A stretch of 50,204 nt of DNA, taken from assembly GCA_947384285.1 (NCBI GenBank), contig CANDGI010000023.1:1-50204 (forward strand), given 5' to 3'. This DNA comes from an uncultured Lachnospiraceae bacterium. GTDB lineage: Bacteria; Bacillota; Clostridia; Lachnospirales; Lachnospiraceae. The position numbers were made by a program, and so were the translations under genes. The notes under the pieces are model-generated. The model had not been told where the DNA came from. It did no database searches and was given only the letters and a program-made list of their open reading frames with translations. Of this stretch, positions 25,849 through 34,111 are shown in pieces (within the stretch, counting starts at the first letter, position 1; each line of letters opens with the position of its first letter).

Positions 25849-26466
25849 ATGTTCCAATATTTACTGCTGCTGGAGACTGACGAGGAGAGGGAATTTTTTA
25901 CAGCAATTTATGAAAAATATCGGACAGAGATGTTTTATACCGCGTATCGTATTTTGCATAACCCGCCAGATGCAGAGGATATGGTGCATGAAACGTTTTT
26001 ATCGTTAATAAACCATTTGGAAAAGCTTAGGAACAGTGAGCCGCATAAACTTTGGTATTACATTAATACCGCAGTGAAGCGTAAATCCTATAATTTAATC
26101 AACAGACGCCATATTGTGGAGCAAGTGGAGTTGGATGAAACCTGGATGCAGGAAGAGGAAGCGGTAGTGAAGGGGCCGGATCAGCTGATAGAAGATTTTG
26201 AACTGCAGGAGGCTGTCACTGGAGTATTAAGGCTGTTAAAGGAGCCCTACCGGGAAGTCCTGGCCTTGCAGTATTATTATCAATTGACCACCCAGGAGAT
26301 TGCCAAAGAGCTTGGGACGACACCGGATAATGTCAGGCATATTTCCATGCGTGCGAAGAAAAAGCTGCAATCCCTTTTGGAGGAAAAAGGTTTGTGGAAG
26401 GAGAAGGGCAACCCAGAGAAAGGCAGGAAGAAAAGAGGCAGGAAAAAGAAGAACAGTGATGAATGA
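25849..26466 (+). CDS. ECF-like sigma-70 family RNA polymerase sigma factor (paralog 2)
   Basis: The 205-residue protein has sigma-70 region 2 (about 12-90, LHNPPDAEDMVHETFLSLIN) and region 4 (about 130-180, TTQEIAKELGTTPDNVRHIS), and a strongly basic tail (KGRKKRGRKKKN). The start gives MFQYLLLLETD, preceded by GGAGGGGG; a longer reading 26 codons upstream is not needed. It is clearly paralogous to the gene at 2734-3327, including the Shine-Dalgarno region, yet faces the other way about 22.5 kb apart. No anti-sigma gene is adjacent, so control may be transcriptional. Its regulon is unknown. Confidence 0.85.
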   Translation: MFQYLLLLETDEEREFFTAIYEKYRTEMFYTAYRILHNPPDAEDMVHETFLSLINHLEKLRNSEPHKLWYYINTAVKRKSYNLINRRHIVEQVELDETWMQEEEAVVKGPDQLIEDFELQEAVTGVLRLLKEPYREVLALQYYYQLTTQEIAKELGTTPDNVRHISMRAKKKLQSLLEEKGLWKEKGNPEKGRKKRGRKKKNSDE

Positions 26467-26480
26467 TTAATTGGATAAGA

Positions 26481-26594
26481 AATATGGCAATCTTTATTGT
26501 TTGGAATACATGAAATAAAGGAGAAGTTTAAGACGATTCAATATGGCAATCTTTATTGTCTAGAATACATAAAATAAAGGAGAGGTTAAGATGA
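26481..26594 (+). repeat. 59-bp tandem duplication of the glucokinase leader
   Basis: AATATGGCAATCTTTATTGT occurs at 26481 and again at 26540, and similarity continues through GAATACATxAAATAAAGGAGA to the start codon region. The first copy contains a full AAAGGAGA ribosome-binding sequence followed by ACG where the second has the ATG of glcK. The duplication thus leaves two stacked ribosome-binding sites, only the second with a start codon. Confidence 0.8.
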
Positions 26595-27532
26595 AGAAAT
26601 ATGGTTTCGGCGTGGACATTGGGGGTACTACCTGCAAGATAGGCTTGTTTGAGACCACAGGGCAGCTTGTGGAAAAATGGGAAATCCCCACAGACACTTG
26701 TGAGGGGGGAAAAAATATCCTTCCTGACATTGCATCCTCCCTTCAGGGGAAGATGGCAGAGCGAAAGATTGGAAAAGAGGAGCTGGAAGGGATTGGCATA
26801 GGCCTTCCTGGGCCGGTGCAGCCGGACGGAAGCGTACCGTTGTGCGTGAACCTTGGATGGAAGAACATGAACATACCAGAGAAGATGGGAGAGCTGATGG
26901 CAGGAATTCCGGTAAAAGCTGGAAATGACGCTAATGTAGCTGCTCTTGGGGAAATGTGGCAGGGAGGCGGTAAAGGCTGTAAGAGCCTTGTTATGGTTAC
27001 CCTTGGCACTGGCGTAGGAGGCGGAATTATTATTGATGAAAAAATTGTTTCAGGAGCTCACGGTGCAGGCGGGGAGATTGGCCACATTACGGTAAATCCC
27101 CACGAAAGCCTTCCTTGTAATTGCGGCAGGAAGGGCTGCCTGGAGCAATATTGTTCTGCAACAGGGATTGCCCGTCTGGCAAGGGAAGCGCTTGCAGGGG
27201 AGCATGGGAGCTCCTTATTGGACAGCGCAGAGGAAATTTCTGCCAAGACAGTGTTTGATGCATACAAGGAGAAGGATAAGCTTGCAGGGGAAATTGTGGA
27301 CAAGTTTGCCCGGATTCTGGGCAGGACGTTGAGCAATATTGCCTGTGTGGCGGATCCGGAAGTATTTGTCATTGGCGGCGGTGTATCTAAGGCAGGGGAA
27401 GTCCTGGTCCAGGCTGTGGAGAAGTATTTTAAAGAGTCCGCATTTCCGTCTTGTGCAGATACGAAGTTCGCATTGGCGTCCCTGGGGAATGATGCAGGAA
27501 TGTACGGCTGTGTCCGGTTAGTACTGGAATAA
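26591..27532 (+). CDS. glcK: ROK family glucokinase
   Basis: The 313-residue protein has the phosphate-binding motif DIGGTTCKIG (residues 9-18), the catalytic Asp113 in GNDAN, and the ROK zinc site His165 with Cys176, Cys178 and Cys183 (CNCGRKGC). It should phosphorylate glucose with ATP in the cytoplasm as the first step of glycolysis; some ROK kinases prefer other hexoses or N-acetylmannosamine, so the substrate is probable and not proven. AAAGGAGA precedes the ATG, within the second copy of a tandemly duplicated leader. A large hairpin follows the stop. Confidence 0.9.
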   Translation: MKKYGFGVDIGGTTCKIGLFETTGQLVEKWEIPTDTCEGGKNILPDIASSLQGKMAERKIGKEELEGIGIGLPGPVQPDGSVPLCVNLGWKNMNIPEKMGELMAGIPVKAGNDANVAALGEMWQGGGKGCKSLVMVTLGTGVGGGIIIDEKIVSGAHGAGGEIGHITVNPHESLPCNCGRKGCLEQYCSATGIARLAREALAGEHGSSLLDSAEEISAKTVFDAYKEKDKLAGEIVDKFARILGRTLSNIACVADPEVFVIGGGVSKAGEVLVQAVEKYFKESAFPSCADTKFALASLGNDAGMYGCVRLVLE

Positions 27533-27540
27533 ACAAAAAG

Positions 27541-27630
27541 GGGCTGTCTGGAAATGAACTGCGATCTATGGCTGCGGTGTGGAAGGCATCGCAGCCATAG
27601 ATTTTAATTCATTTTCAGGCAGCCCTTTTG
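27541..27630 (+). terminator. Large two-tier hairpin acting as terminator after glcK
   Basis: The outer arms GGGCTGTCTGGAAATGAA (27541-27558) and 27608-27625 pair over 18 bases with only G-U deviations. The inner arms TCTATGGCTGCG (27565-27576) and CGCAGCCATAGA (27590-27601) pair perfectly. Four T residues follow, and A residues precede, so it could work in both directions between the convergent genes. The size and two-tier structure also suit a MITE-like element recruited as a terminator. Confidence 0.75.
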
Positions 27631-27650
27631 TAATATGCAGCACTGCTCGC

Positions 27651-27852
27651 TTGTTTTTTCAGCCATGGTAATATGGCTTACCTTTTAGAGACATGCAATC
27701 ATTGCAGTATGGCTTACCTTTTAGAGGCATGCAATCATTGCAGTATGGCTTACCTTTTAGAGGCATGCAATCATTGCAGCATGGCGTACCTTTTAGAGGT
27801 ATGCAATCATTGCAGTATGGCTTATTTTTTCAGCGGCCTTGCAATCATGGTA
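27651..27852 (-). repeat. 36-bp tandem array derived from the 3' end of the NlpC/P60 gene
   Basis: Four units of 36 bases (27673-27708, 27709-27744, 27745-27780, 27781-27816) are nearly identical. A fifth, diverged unit (27817-27852) is the native end of the adjacent minus-strand gene, covering its last codons and stop. The left flank (27651-27678) is another copy of that native end lacking about 12 bases. Each of the four central units contains the palindrome TGCAATCATTGCA. There are no unique spacers between units. Confidence 0.85.
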
Positions 27853-29687
27853 ATATGGCTTTCTGGATAGTAAAACCGCAGCGGTTTTTCCAGGCGGTAG
27901 CCATTTCCATAATACATGGAAACATGGTAAATGTTCCGGTATCTTCCGTTGCTTCCCCGGCGCATCCGGTAGAAAATCAAATCGCCAGGCAGAAGCTTCG
28001 AAGAATCAATTCCATGCCAGGCAATGACCTTGCCAGTGCCTGCCATGTGGGATGCCATGGAAGCGGCGGTAGGCGCCCAGGAGGGTATGCCCCCTAACAG
28101 GCCAGTGTCGCAGCCGTAAGCCCGGAATACCAGAGAGCTGCAATCATAATAGCCCTGTGTCATGCGCCGTGCCTGGCTGTAGGTGGAGCTGTTGATAATG
28201 GAATAGCCTGTTTTGCATGCCTGCAGAGCCCGCTTGGAAGCAACCGTCACATGGAATGTGAGGGATACGCCGTCTACGGTGGCTATGATGTCGGCATTGC
28301 CAGCCGAGCGTCCGGTAATGACGCCGGATTTATTTACTTTTGCTACCGACTTTTTGGTCGATTTATATGTAATCCTGCTCTTTGAGGAAGCGCCCTGCAA
28401 AGGAAACTTAGTTTTCTTTCCTGCAGCCAGAAGCTTGGAGGAGGATTTTAGCTGAGGATTCGTAATAATCAGCGAATGCTGCAGTGTTTTTCCGTCCACC
28501 TTAGCGATGATGGTTGTTTTTCCGGCGGTAAAGCCGGCAGTAACAGTGCCATCCTCCTGGATAGAAGCAAGGGAGGATTTTTTTACCTTCCATGTTACAG
28601 AGCTGTAAGGGGTTGTCCCAGCCAGCTTAATTTTTCCTGTCTGCCCTAAGGATAATACGGTGCAGGAAGATGTAATCCTGGGATTTGAAACCTTTACCGT
28701 GGTGGGGAAGACAGCAGTGGTTTTGTCTTCATAGGTTACGTTTGCCGTAATTTCCGCAGTTCCTATTTTTTTCCCGGTAACAATGCCTTTGTCTGGGCGG
28801 ACGCTGGCGATTTCAGGATGGGAGGAAACCCAGGAAATGCTGCTGATTTGGCTGTCTGGCTTCTGAACATTTTCCAGCGTAAGGTTTTTTTTGGTTTTAA
28901 CAGCCATGGCAATCTGCTGTTGGCTGATTCCTTTTTCAATGACCTGTATGGTGCAGGAATGCCTGCTGGTTACCTGCTGGTTATTTTTATTGGAAGTACA
29001 GAGGACATTCAAGGTGACTGTTCCCGGCTGTTCCGCTTTGATTTTGCATTTGTTTCCGGAAGCAGCGATGTCAACCACTTCGGAGGAGGATTTTGACAAT
29101 TTGAAAGAAACAGAATCTTCCGAGGAAACGTTGCTTAAGTAAAGTGTAGCGCTGTCCCCCTGCATAAGAATCTGGGATTCTTTGTTCAGTTCATGGGTAT
29201 CTTTCCAGACCGTTACGCTGCAGGACACTTTTGCCTTGGAAGCGGATGCGGTAATCGTAGCTGTCCCTGGTTTTAAGCCGGTGACAACGCCCTTGCTGTC
29301 TACAGCAGCAATTTTGGGATTGGAGGATTTCCATTTGGCATGTTCCGAAAGTCTGCCAGAGAGTCTTAAACGATATGTATTTTCTGTAAAAATGGTAATG
29401 GAGTCTGTTTTTAATTTCAGTAAGATCGGTTTCGCTGCTTTTACATTGGATGTGGGCAATAAAGCCTGGGCATTGCCGGAACGAGTTTCTGTACCGCTGC
29501 TGGAGCTGGCTTTTACACTGGATGTGAGCGGTAAAGCCTGGCCGCTGCCAGAAAAATCTTCCGTTTCGTTTCCAGAGATAGCAGCAGGAGAGCCAGAAGA
29601 GGGAATGGAAGCTGCCAGTGAGGCAACAGGTGTCTCAATTAGAAACAGGCAGCCTAATACAAGGGGAAAAAGTCTTTTGAATTTCAT
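27822..29687 (-). CDS. Secreted BIG2 (Ig-like) repeat protein with NlpC/P60-type peptidase domain
   Basis: The 621-residue protein, started at the ATG after AGGAGG, has a signal peptide (KFKRLFPLVLGCLFLIETPV, cleavage near SLAAS). A Ser-rich linker with two QAL..TS.VKA repeats is followed by five Ig-like BIG2 domains from about 68 to 475 (typical WKSSNPKIAAVDSKGVVTGL). The C-terminal NlpC/P60-like domain (about 485-621) carries Cys516 (YYDCSSLV) and His588 (IYHVSMYYG), so it probably cleaves peptidoglycan stem peptides. BIG2 domains likely position it on the wall or mediate adhesion. Its 3' end seeded a 36-bp tandem array. It faces glcK and is divergent from the DUF308-like gene. Confidence 0.9.
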   Translation of the reverse strand: MKFKRLFPLVLGCLFLIETPVASLAASIPSSGSPAAISGNETEDFSGSGQALPLTSSVKASSSSGTETRSGNAQALLPTSNVKAAKPILLKLKTDSITIFTENTYRLRLSGRLSEHAKWKSSNPKIAAVDSKGVVTGLKPGTATITASASKAKVSCSVTVWKDTHELNKESQILMQGDSATLYLSNVSSEDSVSFKLSKSSSEVVDIAASGNKCKIKAEQPGTVTLNVLCTSNKNNQQVTSRHSCTIQVIEKGISQQQIAMAVKTKKNLTLENVQKPDSQISSISWVSSHPEIASVRPDKGIVTGKKIGTAEITANVTYEDKTTAVFPTTVKVSNPRITSSCTVLSLGQTGKIKLAGTTPYSSVTWKVKKSSLASIQEDGTVTAGFTAGKTTIIAKVDGKTLQHSLIITNPQLKSSSKLLAAGKKTKFPLQGASSKSRITYKSTKKSVAKVNKSGVITGRSAGNADIIATVDGVSLTFHVTVASKRALQACKTGYSIINSSTYSQARRMTQGYYDCSSLVFRAYGCDTGLLGGIPSWAPTAASMASHMAGTGKVIAWHGIDSSKLLPGDLIFYRMRRGSNGRYRNIYHVSMYYGNGYRLEKPLRFYYPESHITMIARPLKK

Positions 29688-29755
29688 TGGGAATATGCCT
29701 CCTATGTATTGTAATATATTTGTCATCTTTCGTCGAAGAATAAAGTTCTTTTATA

Positions 29756-29784
29756 ATAATAATCCCTTTTTTTATGAGTTTCAA
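29756..29784 (-). promoter_or_regulatory. Promoter of the BIG2-NlpC/P60 gene
   Basis: On the minus strand TTGAAA (29784-29779), a 17-base spacer and TATTAT (29761-29756) form a reasonable housekeeping promoter about 70 bases ahead of the start codon. Confidence 0.4.
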
Positions 29785-29932
29785 GATGTAGGAAAAAGAT
29801 TTTTAAAAAATCTGTAATAACTATATAATAATGATAACACAAACGGGAAGAAAAAGGAGCAGGAAAATTATGGAGAAATAGGAAAATATATGGTATGATA
29901 AATTGTAATTTCAGGAAAAGGAGTAGATACAA

Positions 29933-30682
29933 ATGGATGAGAAGAAAAAAAGCATGTTCAGCGCTGTGGCTGTGTCAGCAATAGCAGCAATATTTATTGT
30001 CGTGGCGGTTTTGGTTCTGTTTGTGCCGCAGGTGGAGGTAAAGGATATCTGCTATTTTATCTGCGGATTTGTGGTTGTGCTGGGGATTTACATGATTGTC
30101 CGTTATTTTATGACTGCCGGTTATGAAAAGCTGAATGAGTATGGCTTTTCCGAAGGCGTATTGTTTGTGCTGCTGGGTATCTGCGGCCTGGTAAGCGCAG
30201 AACGCATTGCCACATCCTTCTTGACGGCGTTAGGGCTGCTTCTGCTTTTATCCGGGGTGATTAAGCTCCAGTATGCCCTTGATTTGAAATGCATGGGAGA
30301 CAAGGCCTGGACGGGTTTTTTTGCTGTGACAATTCTTCTTCTGGGCTGCAGCATTTCTATCATATTAAAGCCCTTTGAGGATATGAAATTTTACCAGGAT
30401 TATACCGCATATATTTTGCTGGCAGATGGAATTGTAGAAATTGTAAATATTTTTTATCTGAATTTCAGGACGAAGGCTTACCACCAGGAAATGGAAAAGG
30501 CCCGCAATGGGAAGAAGGAAGTCCAAAAAACATTTGAGCCAGGAAAAAAGGAAGGGGCCAAGGAATTTACCGAAACGGGAAATCAGGAAGAGCCGGAAAA
30601 ATTTACAGAAACAGAGGGCTGGGAAAAGCCAAGAAAATCTGCAGAAACGGGAGAACAGGAAGAGCCCAAGGAAGATATCTGA
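29933..30682 (+). CDS. DUF308 (HdeD-like) membrane protein with acidic repeat tail
   Basis: The 249-residue protein has six hydrophobic helices between residues 8 and 178, arranged as closely spaced pairs, which fits the DUF308/HdeD family of small membrane proteins of unknown function (HdeD of E. coli is linked to acid resistance). The last 65 residues are cytoplasmic, highly charged and repetitive, with the unit (F/S)(T/A)ET(G/E)xxExPxK occurring three times. AAAGGAG lies 9 bases before the ATG. The neighbours give no pathway clue. The family name is from the overall pattern. Confidence 0.65.
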   Translation: MDEKKKSMFSAVAVSAIAAIFIVVAVLVLFVPQVEVKDICYFICGFVVVLGIYMIVRYFMTAGYEKLNEYGFSEGVLFVLLGICGLVSAERIATSFLTALGLLLLLSGVIKLQYALDLKCMGDKAWTGFFAVTILLLGCSISIILKPFEDMKFYQDYTAYILLADGIVEIVNIFYLNFRTKAYHQEMEKARNGKKEVQKTFEPGKKEGAKEFTETGNQEEPEKFTETEGWEKPRKSAETGEQEEPKEDI

Positions 30683-30744
30683 TATACCCGACAAAATCCT
30701 GTGTTTTTCATCTTGCTTTTTTGTGCTGGTAATAATATAATAGG

Positions 30745-30791
30745 TGGGCACATATAGTGTTGAGCGTTGAAAAGGATACTATATTTAGTTG
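30745..30791 (+). promoter_or_regulatory. Probable tandem NrdR boxes upstream of nrdD
   Basis: The sequence at 30776-30791 contains ACTATATTTAGT and fits about 12 of 16 positions of the NrdR box (ACACTATATATAGTGT-like). A second 16-mer exactly 31 bases upstream (30745-30760) has a perfect right half, ATATAGTGT, and a poor left half. NrdR boxes normally occur as pairs about three helical turns apart before ribonucleotide reductase genes, as here. Confidence 0.5.
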
Positions 30792-30807
30792 TTTTGGAGG
30801 GAACGGA

Positions 30808-32970
30808 ATGAAAATTATCAAAAGAAGCGGAAAAGAGGCAGGATTTGATGCCAGCAAAATTACAGATGCAGTCACGAAAGCAAACCAGGAGGTGGCAGAA
30901 AGTGACAGGCTTTCTCAGGAACAGATTGCGGCAATTGCAGAAAGAATTTCCGGATTTTGTGCAAATATGGAACGGATTTATAATGTGGAAGAGATACAGG
31001 ACATGGTAGAAAATGAAATCATGGGCTACAAGGCATTTGAGGTTGCCAGGAAATACATTACCTACCGCTATAAAAGAGCTTTGGTGCGGAAATCCAATTC
31101 CACAGACCAGCAGATTTTAAGCTTGATTGAATGCAGTAATGAGGAGATTAAGCAGGAAAATTCCAACAAAAACCCCATTGTCAACAGCGTCCAGCGGGAT
31201 TATATGGCGGGGGAGGTCAGCAAGGATATTACCAAAAGGATTCTTTTGCCGGAAAAAATCGTACATGCCCATGAAGAAGGCATCATCCATTTTCATGATT
31301 CGGACTATTTTGCCCAGCATATGCACAACTGCTGCCTGGTAAATCTGGAGGATATGCTGCAGAATGGAACCGTCATCAGCGAGACTATGATCGAGCGGCC
31401 CAAAAGCTTTTCCACCGCATGCAACGTGGCTACCCAGGCAATTGCCCAGATAGCCAGTTCCCAGTATGGCGGCCAGAGCATTACATTGTCCCACCTGGCG
31501 CCTTTTGTGGAGGTAAGCCGCCAAAAATTGCGGAAAATGGTGCGCAGGGAATTTCAGACGGCAGGCCTTCCGCTGCAGGAGGAAAAAATCAACGAAGTGG
31601 CTGAGATGCGTGTAAAAGAGGAAATCCGCCGGGGCGTCCAGATGATACAGTACCAGGTGATAACGCTGATGACCACCAACGGGCAGGCGCCTTTTGTTAC
31701 CGTGTTTATGTATTTGGATGAAGTGGAAGAGGGACGCCTTAGGGATGACCTTGCATTGGTCATCAAGGAGATGCTTCTTCAACGGATGCAGGGGGTAAAA
31801 AATGAAAAAGGCGTCTACATTACACCTGCATTTCCAAAGCTGATTTATGTTTTGGAGGAAGATAATATCCGGGAGGGAACCCCTTACTGGGAGATTACCA
31901 GGCTTGCAGCCAAATGCACGGCAAAGCGCATGGTGCCGGATTACATTTCCGAAAAAGTAATGAAAGAGAACAAACAGGGGAATTGCTATCCCTGTATGGG
32001 CTGCCGGTCATTTTTAACCGTTTACCATGACGAAAATGGGAATCCTAAGTTTTACGGAAGGTTTAACCAGGGAGTAGTCACCTTAAACCTGGTGGATGCG
32101 GCATGCTCCTCTGGAAAAGATATGGAAAAGTTCTGGGAAATCCTGGAGGAACGGATGGAGCTGTGCAAGGAGGCGTTGATGCTCCGGCATAATCGGCTGA
32201 AGGGAACGCCTTCGGATGTGGCGCCTATCCTGTGGCAGTACGGCGCATTGGCACGGCTGAAAAAGGGTGAGGTGATAGACAAGCTTCTCTACGGCGGATA
32301 TTCTACCATATCCCTAGGGTATGCGGGGCTGTGCGAATGTACCAGATATATGACTGGAAAATCCCATACCGACCCAGAGGCAACCCCCTTTGCGCTGGAG
32401 GTTATGCAGCGTTTGAACCAGGCCTGCAGAAAATGGCAGGACGAGACGGACATTGCATTCAGCCTTTACGGGACGCCCTTGGAGTCCACCACTTACAAAT
32501 TTGCAAAATGCCTGCAGCGGCGGTTCGGGGTGATTGAGGGCGTAACCGATAGAAATTATATTACCAACAGTTACCATATCCATGTGACCGAGGAAATAGA
32601 TGCTTTCAGCAAGCTGACATTTGAAGCCCAGTTCCAGAAGCTGTCCCCAGGCGGGGCGGTCAGCTATGTGGAGGTGCCGGATATGCAGGGGAACCTGTCG
32701 GCAGTGCTGACTGTTATGCAGCATATTTATGATAATATTATGTATGGGGAGCTGAATACAAAAAGTGATTACTGCCAGGTATGCGGTTACGAGGGTGAAA
32801 TTAAGATTGTATCGGACGCCCATGGAAAGCTGGTGTGGGAATGCCCCAGCTGTCAAAACCAGGATGAGGATAAAATGAACGTTGCCCGGAGGACCTGCGG
32901 CTACATCGGAACCCAGTTTTGGAACCAGGGAAGGACCCAGGAAATCCAGGAACGTGTGCTGCATCTGTGA
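30808..32970 (+). CDS. nrdD: Anaerobic (class III) ribonucleoside-triphosphate reductase
   Basis: The 720-residue enzyme has an N-terminal ATP-cone (about 1-90, MKIIKRSGKEAGFDASKITD) for allosteric control and a glycyl-radical barrel. Near the C-terminus are the zinc-site Cys pairs (CQVC and CPSC) and the radical motif RTCGYIG, with the radical on Gly698. It makes deoxynucleotides under strict anaerobiosis after activation by NrdG, whose gene follows 13 bases downstream. The ATG after GGAGGGAACGG was chosen over one 17 codons upstream that lacks a ribosome site and falls over the NrdR boxes. Confidence 0.97.
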   Translation: MKIIKRSGKEAGFDASKITDAVTKANQEVAESDRLSQEQIAAIAERISGFCANMERIYNVEEIQDMVENEIMGYKAFEVARKYITYRYKRALVRKSNSTDQQILSLIECSNEEIKQENSNKNPIVNSVQRDYMAGEVSKDITKRILLPEKIVHAHEEGIIHFHDSDYFAQHMHNCCLVNLEDMLQNGTVISETMIERPKSFSTACNVATQAIAQIASSQYGGQSITLSHLAPFVEVSRQKLRKMVRREFQTAGLPLQEEKINEVAEMRVKEEIRRGVQMIQYQVITLMTTNGQAPFVTVFMYLDEVEEGRLRDDLALVIKEMLLQRMQGVKNEKGVYITPAFPKLIYVLEEDNIREGTPYWEITRLAAKCTAKRMVPDYISEKVMKENKQGNCYPCMGCRSFLTVYHDENGNPKFYGRFNQGVVTLNLVDAACSSGKDMEKFWEILEERMELCKEALMLRHNRLKGTPSDVAPILWQYGALARLKKGEVIDKLLYGGYSTISLGYAGLCECTRYMTGKSHTDPEATPFALEVMQRLNQACRKWQDETDIAFSLYGTPLESTTYKFAKCLQRRFGVIEGVTDRNYITNSYHIHVTEEIDAFSKLTFEAQFQKLSPGGAVSYVEVPDMQGNLSAVLTVMQHIYDNIMYGELNTKSDYCQVCGYEGEIKIVSDAHGKLVWECPSCQNQDEDKMNVARRTCGYIGTQFWNQGRTQEIQERVLHL

Positions 32971-32983
32971 TAGGAGAGTGTGT

Positions 32984-33508
32984 ATGAACTATGGGGAAAT
33001 CAAGAGAACGGATATTGCCAACGGGGAAGGCGTGAGGGTTTCGCTGTTTGTCTCCGGCTGTACCCATCACTGCAGGGGATGCTTTAACAAAGAAACCTGG
33101 GATTTTGCATATGGGAAGGAATTTACAAAAGAGACGGAGGAAGAATTGCTTGGGGCCTTATCCCCTTCTTATATTGCCGGGCTCACATTGCTTGGGGGAG
33201 AGCCTATGGAGCCAGAGAACCAAAGAGCGCTGCTTCCATTTCTGCACCGGGTGAGGGAAGCTTACCCTGAAAAAAACATTTGGTGTTACACCGGATATCT
33301 TTTTGACAGAGAGCTGCAAGGGGCAGGAAGAGCCAGATGCGAGGTTACCGATGAGATGCTCTCCTTGATTGACGTCATGGTGGACGGAGAGTTCATCCAG
33401 GAGAAGAAAAATATTTCCCTGCGTTTCCGTGGTTCGGAAAACCAACGGGTGATAGATGTGAAAAAGAGCCTGGAGGAGGGAGAAGCAAGGATGAAAGAAG
33501 GTATATAG
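32984..33508 (+). CDS. nrdG: Anaerobic ribonucleotide reductase-activating protein
   Basis: The 174-residue radical-SAM enzyme has the cluster motif CTHHCRGC (Cys26, Cys30, Cys33), which binds a [4Fe-4S] cluster and SAM to generate the glycyl radical on NrdD. LLGGEPMEPENQRALLPFLH is the second family hallmark. AGGAG precedes the ATG at 32984; a longer in-frame reading overlaps nrdD out of frame and is not credible. It forms a two-gene operon with nrdD. Confidence 0.96.
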   Translation: MNYGEIKRTDIANGEGVRVSLFVSGCTHHCRGCFNKETWDFAYGKEFTKETEEELLGALSPSYIAGLTLLGGEPMEPENQRALLPFLHRVREAYPEKNIWCYTGYLFDRELQGAGRARCEVTDEMLSLIDVMVDGEFIQEKKNISLRFRGSENQRVIDVKKSLEEGEARMKEGI

Positions 33509-33676
33509 CGCCTGTGATGGAAGTCTCCGGCTTCCATAGCGGGATGGTCATGCGGCCTGTGGTGCAATATGGTGGATACGATGGGGTTATTATGAAAAAT
33601 TTAAGACAATTTTAATAAAAGCCAAAGGACAAGCGTGGCGGTAAAAGGTAAAATATAAGGAAAGTGGATAGCGGCA

Positions 33677-34111
33677 ATGGGGGATAGGACAAACAGCAAA
33701 GAGTACTATAAGGTGGCCTTAGTCAAGGTGCAGGCAGACGACTATGTGATTTTGAAAGGGCCGAAGGAAGAAAAGCGTTTGGCTAAGGTACTGCAGAACG
33801 ATTACAATTCTACAAAATATGAAAAAATGCTCCGGCTATTGGCAGAGGAGGTGGTAGACAAAGAATACCGGGAGAAGTTTTATGCTGTATTTTCTATGGA
33901 AAATATTTTGAAAGAATTTGGAGAAGGAAGGCCTGTGTTAGAGTTTTCCTATAGGAGGAGTGTGGGCAGGCAAAAGAGAATGGTAACAACAAGAGTGTAT
34001 CCGAGGATGATGCAGGGAGGGTTGATGGAAGAATTTATGGTGTATGTGGCATGCCATGAGGAGGAATGCAGATGCGGCAGAGAGAACGCAGAAGAAAACG
34101 AAAAATTATAA
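33677..34111 (+). CDS. Hypothetical protein, possible stand-alone PAS-like domain
   Basis: The 144-residue soluble protein begins with an aromatic strand (YYKVALVKVQADDYVILKG), passes through a helical middle (LRLLAEEVVDKEYREKFYAV) and ends with strands rich in basic residues (VLEFSYRRS and MVTTRVYPRM). This layout recalls the PAS-like input domains that precede GGDEF or HD output domains in Lachnospiraceae, but no output domain follows. The C-terminus is acidic and contains CHEEECRCG. It overlaps the L,D-transpeptidase start by 40 bases, suggesting coupling. The function is unknown and the fold idea is inference. Confidence 0.5.
   Translation: MGDRTNSKEYYKVALVKVQADDYVILKGPKEEKRLAKVLQNDYNSTKYEKMLRLLAEEVVDKEYREKFYAVFSMENILKEFGEGRPVLEFSYRRSVGRQKRMVTTRVYPRMMQGGLMEEFMVYVACHEEECRCGRENAEENEKL

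Noticed and set aside
27673-27870. Repeats of 36 bp resembling a CRISPR array, or an ORF encoding repeated MAYLLEACNHCS
   Set aside because: Units abut without unique spacers and derive from the end of the neighbouring gene; the ORF has no ribosome-binding site and exists only because 36 is a multiple of three.
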